Positions 22,634-29,246 of a stretch of DNA of 40,030 nt are shown here, piece after piece (position 1 is the first letter of the stretch; every line of letters starts with the position of its first letter). The position numbers and the translations under genes are program-made. The notes below the pieces were generated by a model that saw nothing but the letters and a program-made list of their open reading frames with translations, searched no databases and was not told the DNA's origin. This DNA comes from DATKZH01 sp964475955 (lineage in GTDB: Bacteria > Planctomycetota > Planctomycetia > Pirellulales > Thermoguttaceae): the NCBI GenBank assembly GCA_964475955.1, contig CAYYZY010000057.1:1-40030 (forward strand), in the 5' to 3' direction.

Positions 22634-23788
22634 TCAGCCGCGAATCTGCTCGACGACGCCGACGATTCGCCGCACCGCTTCGTCGATTTCGGCTTCCGTG
22701 GTGGTTGCTCCCAGGCTGAACCGGAGCGAGCCGGCGACGATCTCCGACGGAAGTTGCATCGCGCGGAGCGTCGGCGAAAGCTCGGTGGAACCGCTGGAGC
22801 AGGCGGAGCCGACCGAACAGGCCACGCCGACCGTGTCGAGCGCCACCAAGAGCACCTGCGCGTCGAGCCCCGGAAAGGCGACGCTCGACGTGTGCGGAAG
22901 CCGCGCCGCGCCCGATCCGTTGACGACCACGTCCCTAGCGCCCGTGCGGAGCCCCGCCTCGAACCGCTCACGCAGCGCGGCTAGACGCCGGGCGTGCGCC
23001 TCGTGGTCCTGCTGCCACAGCTCCAGGGCGGTCTGCATGCCCACGGCCAGCGCGACCGGCTCCGTTCCGGGGCGGAGGCCGTCTTGCTGGTGGCCGCCGA
23101 ACAGGATCGGCTCGACGCCCGCGCCGCGAAGCACCAGCGCGCCGATCCCCAGCGGCCCCTGAAACTTGTGGGCGGCGACGGTCATCGCCGAGACTCCCAG
23201 ACCGCGGAAGTCGATCGGCAGCTTGCCCGCCACCTGGACCGCGTCGGTGTGAAGCGGCACGCCCGCCTCGCCACAGATGGGGGCCAGTTCGGCGACCGGC
23301 TGGAGCACGCCGGTCTCGTGGTTTCCCAGCATCACGCTGACCAGGCGTGCCTCGGGCGTGATGAGCCCGGCCAGCCGGTCGACGTGAACGACGCCGTCCG
23401 ACGTCACCCCCAGCAGGTCGAGTCGCCAGCCCCGCTCCATCAGGTGCTCGGCCGGCTCGATCACGCTGGCGTGCTCCACGGCGGAGACGATCACCTGGCC
23501 GGGGCTTCCGTCGCCCCGCGCCCGCCCCATGCCGATCACCGCCAACGTGTTGGCCTCGGTGCCGCCGCTGGTGAACAGGAGCCGGTCGGGCGGCGAGGCC
23601 CCGAGGTCGGCCCCCAGAATCCGGGCGATCGCCTCGCGCGCGTCTTCGAGCACCCGGCGCGCCCTTTGGCCGGGCCGATGCTGGCTGGCCGGGTTGGCAT
23701 GGCCGTCGGCGTAGCACCGGCGCATCGCCTCCACGACTTCCGGCCGGGTCGGGGTGGTCGCGTTGTGGTCGAGGTAGATGGCGTCCAT
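22634..23788 (-). CDS. Cysteine desulfurase (NifS/IscS family)
   Basis: 384 residues, PLP-dependent, releasing sulfur from cysteine as an enzyme persulfide for Fe-S clusters or thiolation. YLDHNATTP is the N-terminal motif. EHAS (His105) stacks on PLP, and GNHETGVLQP and HTDAVQVAGK (Asp182, Gln185) bind the cofactor. VAAHKFQGPLGIG carries the Schiff-base Lys208. GSACSSGSTELSP contains the catalytic Cys330 in a group I-type loop. The start ATG 23788 is the family start. The gene is divergent from the merR-like gene. The nearby MoaD/aldehyde oxidoreductase genes need sulfur and Fe-S supply, but there is no direct operon link. IscU-type scaffold genes are absent here. Confidence 0.92.
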   Translation of the reverse strand: MDAIYLDHNATTPTRPEVVEAMRRCYADGHANPASQHRPGQRARRVLEDAREAIARILGADLGASPPDRLLFTSGGTEANTLAVIGMGRARGDGSPGQVIVSAVEHASVIEPAEHLMERGWRLDLLGVTSDGVVHVDRLAGLITPEARLVSVMLGNHETGVLQPVAELAPICGEAGVPLHTDAVQVAGKLPIDFRGLGVSAMTVAAHKFQGPLGIGALVLRGAGVEPILFGGHQQDGLRPGTEPVALAVGMQTALELWQQDHEAHARRLAALRERFEAGLRTGARDVVVNGSGAARLPHTSSVAFPGLDAQVLLVALDTVGVACSVGSACSSGSTELSPTLRAMQLPSEIVAGSLRFSLGATTTEAEIDEAVRRIVGVVEQIRG

Positions 23789-23898
23789 GGGTAGCCTTCG
23801 AGAATGCGTGAATTCTTCCCCAGGCGGCGCGATTCGGCAACCCCAACGCGCTTTGGGGCCAGCGACCGGCCGTTTCCGCGGGGTCCGCTTCGGGGCAC

Positions 23899-23929
23899 TT
23901 GACTCTCCCCTTGGGGGAGGCCGTAAGCT
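23899..23929 (+). promoter_or_regulatory. MerR-type promoter/operator upstream of merR-like gene
   Basis: TTGACT (23899-23904) and TAAGCT (23924-23929) are separated by 19 bp instead of 17, the hallmark of MerR-activated promoters. The spacer carries the dyad CTCCCC (23905-23910)/GGGGAG (23914-23919). It precedes the merR-like gene, suggesting autoregulation of that gene and the membrane protein behind it. Confidence 0.6.
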
Positions 23930-24003
23930 TTGGGTTTGGGCGAGGGTCGGCCTCGCGTTCTCGTCGCCTGGGACTCCGTCCCCTGATGCCCGGAGAGACG
24001 CTC

Positions 24004-24945
24004 GTGTTCCAAATCGGTGAGTTCTCCAGGATCGTCGGCTTCTCGGTCAAAACGCTCCGGTTCTACCACGACCGGGGGATCCTGGTGCCGACGTATGTCG
24101 ACTCGGAGACGGGCTACCGCTACTACGATCAGCCGTGCGTGGAGCGCGCCCGCGTCGTGGCGGCACTGCGGCGCATGGAGTTCCCGGTGAGCCGGATCCG
24201 GGAGATCCTGGCCCAGTGCGACGACGAAGCCGACCTGCTCGGCCACCTGGAGCGGCAGAAGGAGGCCCTCCAGCAGCGGATCGGGCACTATCGCCACGTG
24301 GTAGACGCCCTCGACGAGATCCTCGCCAACCAAAGGGAGGCGGCCATGGCCATGCAGAACGCCACCTTCGAAGTGGAAGAGAAAATCCTGGAGCCGATGC
24401 TGATCGCCGGGGTGCGCATGCGGGGCAAGTATAGCGACTGCGGCAAGGGCTTCGCCAAGATCGGCAGGGCGTTGGGCCGCCACCTTTGCGGCAAGCCCTT
24501 GAACCTCTACTACGACGGCGAGTACCGTGAGGACGACGCCGACCTCGAGGCGTGCATCCCGCTCCGCAAACGCGTCGAAGCCGAGGGAATCTCGGTGCGC
24601 GAGCTGCCCGGCGGCCCGTGCGTCGCCCTGCTGCACAAGGGGCCGTGGGAGGAGTTGGGCCGGTCGTACTCGAAGATCCTCGAGTACATCCAGGCCAAGG
24701 GCTACAAGACCCGGCTTCCCACACGCGAAGTGTACCTGAAGGGGCCCGGCATGATCTTCCGGGGCAACCCGAAGAAGTACCTGACGGAGATCCAGATTCC
24801 ATTGAATCGTGAGGGTCTGCGCAGGGACAACGTGTGCCGTTTTGCGGGTGGCTCTGGTCGAGCACAGGTTTGCAGGGCAGCGAGCCCACCGTGCTACGAA
24901 TCCCGGGGGGTCGCTCCGCTCGACCCCGGCCACCCCTTCCCATGA
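24004..24945 (+). CDS. MerR-family transcriptional regulator with GyrI-like effector domain
   Basis: 313 residues. Residues 1-70 (FQIGEFSRIVGFSVKTLRFYHDRG, quoted only as the pattern IGEFSRI...KTLRFYHDRG...GYRYY) are the winged-helix MerR domain. A coiled-coil helix (LLGHLERQKEALQQRIGHYR) follows. Residues about 120-268 form an AraC/GyrI-type effector-binding domain (VSVRELPGGPCVALLHKGPW-like region, PTREVYLKGPG, LTEIQIPL), as in BmrR/TipA-type drug-responsive regulators. The usual domain end is at TEIQIPLN; the last 45 residues are unrelated and largely encoded by a dispersed repeat (24846-24936). The start GTG 24004 has GGAGAG six bases upstream; ATG 23986 is possible but lacks a site. The next gene starts 16 bp after the stop, so the two are likely one transcript. 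Confidence 0.85.
   Translation: MFQIGEFSRIVGFSVKTLRFYHDRGILVPTYVDSETGYRYYDQPCVERARVVAALRRMEFPVSRIREILAQCDDEADLLGHLERQKEALQQRIGHYRHVVDALDEILANQREAAMAMQNATFEVEEKILEPMLIAGVRMRGKYSDCGKGFAKIGRALGRHLCGKPLNLYYDGEYREDDADLEACIPLRKRVEAEGISVRELPGGPCVALLHKGPWEELGRSYSKILEYIQAKGYKTRLPTREVYLKGPGMIFRGNPKKYLTEIQIPLNREGLRRDNVCRFAGGSGRAQVCRAASPPCYESRGVAPLDPGHPFP
24846..24936. repeat. Dispersed palindromic repeat inside the 3' end of the merR-like gene
   Basis: The left end GGGTGGCTCTGGTCGAGC and the right end, complement GGGGTGGCCGGGGTCGAGCG, are inverted ends of the same family as 18685-18777. It is in frame with the regulator and supplies its last 30 or so residues. Confidence 0.8.
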
Positions 24946-24961
24946 TGAAAGGAGCGCGTCG

Positions 24962-25588
24962 GTGATACGTGAAGAGACGGCCGGTTTGCCCGAGCCCGGG
25001 CGCTCGCCGCGGCTTCAGTTCGGGATTTCCTCGCTGCTGGCAACCGCCTTGATGCTCGCGCTCTTGTTCGGCCATCTGCGAGCGTACGGCACGGGCACGG
25101 TGATCACGTGCGGGCTGATCGTGCTCGTGGCGGCCCTGGTGGGCGGACTGGCCGGGGCGTGCGCCGGCAGGGTTGCCGACACGCTCTTCTGGTCGGTGAT
25201 CGGGGCCGTGTTCGGCTACCTGGTCGTCGTCGGGTTCTACCGCTACCACTGGTCGGCGCAATACGCATGGCCGCTGGTCGGCATGGTCGCCGGAATCGCC
25301 GTGGGGGCGCTCGGCTCGGGCAGGCCGGTGCGCCGCGCCGCGATCGGCCTGGCGGCCGCCACCGGGGTCTTCGCGACCTACGCGCTGGCCATGTTCGGCT
25401 TCGCCGCGCACGTCGGCTACGAGGCGCTCTGTGCGGCGCTCGGCGGGGCGCTGATGGGACTGGTGGCCGACGTCGCCGAGCGATTCGAGCGGCGCACCTC
25501 GATTCCCCGGCACGTCGCGGCCACCGCCTTGGTGATCGCCGCCATCCTGGGCCATCGAATCGTGCCGAGCGTGGTGCCGGGGCTGTGA
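24962..25588 (+). CDS. Small polytopic membrane protein of unknown function
   Basis: 208 residues. After a short cytoplasmic lead (IREETAGLPEPGRSPR) comes LQFGISSLLATALMLALLFG, similar to the RFSLRTLL-type first helix seen in many planctomycete membrane proteins. About six hydrophobic helices follow (residues 20-205), rich in Gly and Ala. No transporter motif, charged pore residue or catalytic residue stands out. The start GTG 24962 is supported by AAAGGAG seven bases upstream. It follows the MerR-type regulator by 16 bp, so it may be the regulated target, for instance a drug or stress-related membrane protein; that is inference from position only. It ends 35 bp from the convergent moaD-like gene. 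Confidence 0.65.
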   Translation: MIREETAGLPEPGRSPRLQFGISSLLATALMLALLFGHLRAYGTGTVITCGLIVLVAALVGGLAGACAGRVADTLFWSVIGAVFGYLVVVGFYRYHWSAQYAWPLVGMVAGIAVGALGSGRPVRRAAIGLAAATGVFATYALAMFGFAAHVGYEALCAALGGALMGLVADVAERFERRTSIPRHVAATALVIAAILGHRIVPSVVPGL

Positions 25589-25623
25589 GCAGCGGCGCAT
25601 CGACAACTGTCGCAATCCGGGCT

Positions 25624-25857
25624 TCACCCGCCGCCGATGGCGGGGAACACGCCGACGCGGTCGCCGTCGTCGAGCGGCTGGGCGAGGGCGGCGGGCCGGT
25701 TGTTGACGAAGAGGATCCGCGTCTTCTCAGCCGGCACGCCGAGGCGTTCGAGCACCTGCGCGACGGTATCGCCCGGCTCCGCGTCGACCTCGACCGACGG
25801 GGCCCCGCCCACGTAGCTCCGCAGCGTGGCGTAGAGGTTCACCCGGACGCGGACCAT
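25624..25857 (-). CDS. MoaD/ThiS-family sulfur carrier protein
   Basis: 77 residues with the ubiquitin-like beta-grasp fold: RVNLYATLRSYVGG..., VEVDAEPGDTVAQVLERLGVP, ILFVNNRPAALAQPLDDGDRVGVFPAIGGG. The Gly-Gly C-terminus is the site of adenylation and thiocarboxylation. It is probably the small subunit of molybdopterin synthase, or a dedicated carrier for the tungsten/molybdenum cofactor of the adjacent aldehyde oxidoreductase, which lies 119 bp upstream on the same strand; such pairing is common. The start ATG 25857 (MVRVRVNLY) is the family start; a longer frame upstream runs through the repeat at 25904 and is not believed coding. No MoaE or MoeB is nearby. Confidence 0.85.
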   Translation of the reverse strand: MVRVRVNLYATLRSYVGGAPSVEVDAEPGDTVAQVLERLGVPAEKTRILFVNNRPAALAQPLDDGDRVGVFPAIGGG

Positions 25858-25903
25858 GGTCGTACTGGAGAGTCTGATGAGCCAGCGGGTCGGCGCCGAC
25901 GTG

Positions 25904-25955
25904 CCGTCGGCGGCTAAACGGACGAAGGGCCGTCGGCGGTTGAACGGATGAAGGA
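25904..25955. repeat. Two tandem 26-bp repeat units
   Basis: Unit 1 (25904-25929) begins CCGTCGGCGGCTAAACGG and unit 2 (25930-25955) CCGTCGGCGGTTGAACGG, followed by ACGAAGG or ATGAAGG. The first 18 bp recur exactly at 6186-6203 (reverse complement), and the ATGAAGG end matches the heptad tract at 6114. Confidence 0.9.
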
Positions 25956-25976
25956 CGTTGACCGACGCCGCGCCGC

Positions 25977-27719
25977 TCACTCCGCGCCGCTGTGGACTTC
26001 GTCGAGTTCCTCGTCGGGCACGGTGAACGTGGCGCCGTGCGGGGCGAGCTTCTCCTTTTTGAAGAAATCGGGGAGCCGGTCGTCGGCCGCCGTGAATCCG
26101 GCCGCCGCGTTGAAACGCCGCTCGGTGGCCAGCACGTCCTTACCCAGGGCGATGAAGTCGTCGGCCGAGTAAGCCCGACCGTAGAAGCCGCCGAGCATCT
26201 CGCAGATCGCGTCCATGGCGTCCTGGTCGTCGAGCACGGCGAAGGCGACGAACAGGCACAGCCCGCTCGAGTCGATCGCCGCCGTGGCGCGCTGCAAGTT
26301 GCGGCTCAACTCGACCTGCCCCTCGGGTTTGAGCGGGTCGACGCTGCCGCCGACGCCCAGCACGTTGGCCGTGATCGCGTAGCCGGCCGTGTGGTCGGCG
26401 CCCATCGTCGACGTGGCGTACGTCACCCCGATTCCCTGGGCCGCCCGGGGGTCGTAGGCGGGCATCGCCTGGCCCTTGACGGTCGGGATCCGTTCGACCC
26501 CGTACGCCTTGCCGAGCACTTCCGCCCCAGAGGCGACCAGCCGGCCCAGCGCGGTTCCTTTGGCCACCTCCTCGAGCAGCCCGATGGCGGCCTCCGCGTC
26601 GCCGAAGGGGATCACGCCCGCCTCCATGGCCACGCCGATCGTGGCGCCGGTTTCGATGGTGTCGAGCCCGAGGTCGTCGTCGAGGCGGTCCATGCGCGCG
26701 ATGGCGTCGAGGTCGTCGATGCCGCAATCGGGGCCGTGTGCCCAGACGGTCTCGTACTCCGGGCCCTTGGTCACGTAGCGGCCGTTCTCGTCGACGTAGA
26801 TCCGCGAGCAGCGGATCGTGCACCCGCGGTGGCAGGCGTGGGCGATCGTGCCCTCGCCCTCCCGTTCGAGGATCAGGTCGTGCTGGCGCTCGCCGCTGAT
26901 CGCCTCGGTGCCCTCGAACTGGCCGTCACGGAAGTTCCGAGTGGGAAAAGCCCCCGCCTCGTTGATCACGTTGGCCAGGGCGTTGGTCCCGTACGTGGGC
27001 AGCGTCTCGCCGGTGAGCGGGTGCTTCTTGAGCGCCTGGGCGAACTTCTTGGCGCCCTTTTTGAAGGCCTCCGGGTCGGTCGGCCGGGTGCGCGGGCCGC
27101 CGGTCGGATCGATGACGATCGCCTTCACGCCCTTGGACCCCATCACGGCGCCCAGGCCGCCGCGCCCGCAGTGCCGCGTGGGGCGGCCCTCGACGTCGGT
27201 CACGGCCACGCTCGCGCCCGAAGCGCACATCTCGCCCGCCGGGCCGATGCTGATGCAGGCCGCCTTGTCGCCGAACTGGTCGAACTGGCGCGCGACCGTG
27301 TCGTAGTTTCCCAGGCGCGCAAGATCGTCGGCCGGCTCGATCCGCAGTCCGTCCTTGTCCACCAGGAGCCGGAAGAGCTTGCCGCGCTCCGGCTTCCCTT
27401 CCACCACGATCGCCCGGACGCCCAGCCCGGCCAGCGCCAACGCGGCCATCCCGCCCGAGTTGCTCTCCTTGATCGTGCCCGTCAGCGGGCTCTTGCCCCC
27501 TACCGAGAGCCGCCCGGAACACGGGGCGCCGGTGCCGGTGAGGATTCCGGGGGCGATCACCAGCTTGTTTTCCGCGGAGAGCGGGTGGCAGGTGGCGGTC
27601 ACCTCGGCCGCCACGACCGCCGAGGTCAGCGCCCGGCCCCCCAATTCCCGATACGGGTCGGCCGTCTCGGCCGCATGGACCGACAGATCGGTCATGTTGA
27701 CGCGGTAGATCACGGGCAT
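25977..27719 (-). CDS. Aldehyde:ferredoxin oxidoreductase family protein (tungsto/molybdoenzyme)
   Basis: 580 residues. The N-terminal domain has ELGGRALTSAVVAAEV, CHPLSAENKLVIAPGILTGTGAPCSGRLSVGGKSPLTG and GRGGLGAVMGSKGVKAIV, segments that hold the two pyranopterins. The [4Fe-4S] ligands are Cys296, Cys300 and Cys304 (CHRGCTIRC) and Cys488 (DSSGLCLF). The first spacing is C-x3-C rather than the C-x2-C of the Pyrococcus enzyme, as expected of a different clade. STMGADHTAGYA and VLGVGGSVDPLKPEGQ are further family blocks. It would oxidise an aldehyde or reduce a carboxylate with ferredoxin in the cytoplasm; the substrate is unknown. The start ATG 27719 gives MPVIYRVNMTDLSV. Followed by the MoaD-type carrier on the same strand; no ferredoxin gene is adjacent. 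Confidence 0.88.
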   Translation of the reverse strand: MPVIYRVNMTDLSVHAAETADPYRELGGRALTSAVVAAEVTATCHPLSAENKLVIAPGILTGTGAPCSGRLSVGGKSPLTGTIKESNSGGMAALALAGLGVRAIVVEGKPERGKLFRLLVDKDGLRIEPADDLARLGNYDTVARQFDQFGDKAACISIGPAGEMCASGASVAVTDVEGRPTRHCGRGGLGAVMGSKGVKAIVIDPTGGPRTRPTDPEAFKKGAKKFAQALKKHPLTGETLPTYGTNALANVINEAGAFPTRNFRDGQFEGTEAISGERQHDLILEREGEGTIAHACHRGCTIRCSRIYVDENGRYVTKGPEYETVWAHGPDCGIDDLDAIARMDRLDDDLGLDTIETGATIGVAMEAGVIPFGDAEAAIGLLEEVAKGTALGRLVASGAEVLGKAYGVERIPTVKGQAMPAYDPRAAQGIGVTYATSTMGADHTAGYAITANVLGVGGSVDPLKPEGQVELSRNLQRATAAIDSSGLCLFVAFAVLDDQDAMDAICEMLGGFYGRAYSADDFIALGKDVLATERRFNAAAGFTAADDRLPDFFKKEKLAPHGATFTVPDEELDEVHSGAE

Positions 27720-27971
27720 GACGATTCCCCGAGTGACTGGTTGCTGGAGCAAACGGACACGGCGCTTGACGGTAGCCTACGGCCAGTTCCGGCGAACTGT
27801 CAAGATCGGCGAGATCAGGGGGGCGAGCGGTTCGGCATGCGCGACGTGTCCACCACGGATCGAACGGCGCGGCGATCCTCGCCCCCCTTGCAGCGTCGCC
27901 CGATTTACGATACATATGTCAACTATACGATCGCGTTCCCATCGTAGGAAGCGACCGCGACGCCGTCACGG

Positions 27972-29246
27972 GTGACCAGCGTGTTCCAGTTCCTCCACGC
28001 CGCCGACGTCCATCTCGACAGCCCGCTCAAGGGGTTGGAGCACTACGAGGAGGCCCCCGTCGACGAGATCCGCGGGGCGACGCGCCGGGCGCTGGCGAAC
28101 CTGGTGCGCTTGGCGATCGACGAGCGGGTCGATTTCGTCCTCCTCGCTGGCGACCTTTACGACGGCGACTGGAAGGACTTCAAGACGGGCCGATTCTTCG
28201 TCGCCCAGATGGCCCGGCTCCGCGACGCGGCGATCCCCGTCTACCTCATCGCCGGCAATCACGATGCGGCCAGCAAGATCACCAAGGCGCTGCGCCTGCC
28301 GGAAAACGTGCACAAGTTCCGGCACGACCGCCCGGAGACGGTGCGCCTCGATGCGCTCGACGTGGCCATCCACGGCCAAAGCTACGCCAAGGCGGCGACG
28401 ACCGACGACCTCTCGTCCGGCTATCCCGCGGCCCTGCCCGGCCTGTTCAACATCGGCCTGCTGCATACCAGCGCCACGGGGCGCGAGGGCCACGCGCCGT
28501 ACGCCCCGTGCACGGTCGAGGGGCTCCGCGCGAAGGAGTACCAGTACTGGGCCCTGGGGCACGTCCACAAGCGGGAGATGCTCTGCGACGACCCGCCGAT
28601 CCTGTTCCCCGGTAACCTCCAGGGACGGCACGTGCGCGAGTCGGGCCCCAAGGGCTGCACGCTGGTGTCGGTCGACCACGACCACCGCGTGCGCGCCGAA
28701 CCGCGTTGGGTCGACGTGTTCCGCTGGGAGACGTGCCGCGTCGACGCCTCGGGCATCGAGACCGGCGACGACCTGCTCGACCACGTGCGCGAGCGGCTGG
28801 AAGACCTCGTCGACCGGGCGGACGGGCGCCCGATGGCGGTCCGGGTGGAGATCGTCGGCTCGACGCCCGTCCACGGCCGCGTGGCCTCGCAGCCGCTGGG
28901 CTGGGAAAACGAGATCCGCGTGCTGGGGCAGGACGTCGGCTCCGGCGGCGTGTGGATCGAGAAGGTCCGGCTGCGCACTTCGTCGCCGGCCGACCGCGAG
29001 GAGGCCCCCTCGATCGACGGCCCGATCGCCGAGCTGGTGGCCCTGATCGCCGAGGCCCGGTCCGACGACGAGTTGCTCGGGCGGCTGAGTCAACCGATCG
29101 CCCCGTTGTTGGACAAGCTTCCCCAGCAGCTTCGTGAAGGGGAAGGGGCGATCGGCCTCAACGATTCCGAGGTACTCCGCGAGATGCTCGGCCAGGTCGA
29201 GCAGACCCTGCTGGTCGAGCTCCTCGCCCCAAGGGACGAGTCATGA
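27972..29246 (+). CDS. Metallophosphoesterase DNA exonuclease, SbcD/YhaO-like
   Basis: 424 residues. All phosphoesterase metal motifs are visible: DVH (Asp12, His14), AGDLYDGD (about 59-66), GNHD (95-98), LLHT (His165) and GHVH (196-199). The C-terminal half (VRVEIVGSTPVHGRVA..., helices to 424) fits the capping and partner-binding region of SbcD/Mre11-like proteins of the YhaO type. It is expected to form a DNA end-processing complex with the ATPase encoded next, whose ATG overlaps this stop (ATGA at 29243-29246), implying translational coupling. The start is GTG 27972, with GTG 27981 an alternative; no strong ribosome binding site. An AT-rich stretch at 27903-27935 in the 252-bp upstream spacer is the likely promoter region. 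Confidence 0.88.
   Translation: MTSVFQFLHAADVHLDSPLKGLEHYEEAPVDEIRGATRRALANLVRLAIDERVDFVLLAGDLYDGDWKDFKTGRFFVAQMARLRDAAIPVYLIAGNHDAASKITKALRLPENVHKFRHDRPETVRLDALDVAIHGQSYAKAATTDDLSSGYPAALPGLFNIGLLHTSATGREGHAPYAPCTVEGLRAKEYQYWALGHVHKREMLCDDPPILFPGNLQGRHVRESGPKGCTLVSVDHDHRVRAEPRWVDVFRWETCRVDASGIETGDDLLDHVRERLEDLVDRADGRPMAVRVEIVGSTPVHGRVASQPLGWENEIRVLGQDVGSGGVWIEKVRLRTSSPADREEAPSIDGPIAELVALIAEARSDDELLGRLSQPIAPLLDKLPQQLREGEGAIGLNDSEVLREMLGQVEQTLLVELLAPRDES

Noticed and set aside
24846..24936. Frameshift or sequencing error at the end of the merR-like gene
   Set aside because: The tail is explained by a dispersed repeat with two other copies nearby, so insertion is more likely than an error.
25992..27947. 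Plus-strand open frame of 651 codons
   Set aside because: Antisense to the aldehyde oxidoreductase; composition is typical of a shadow frame.
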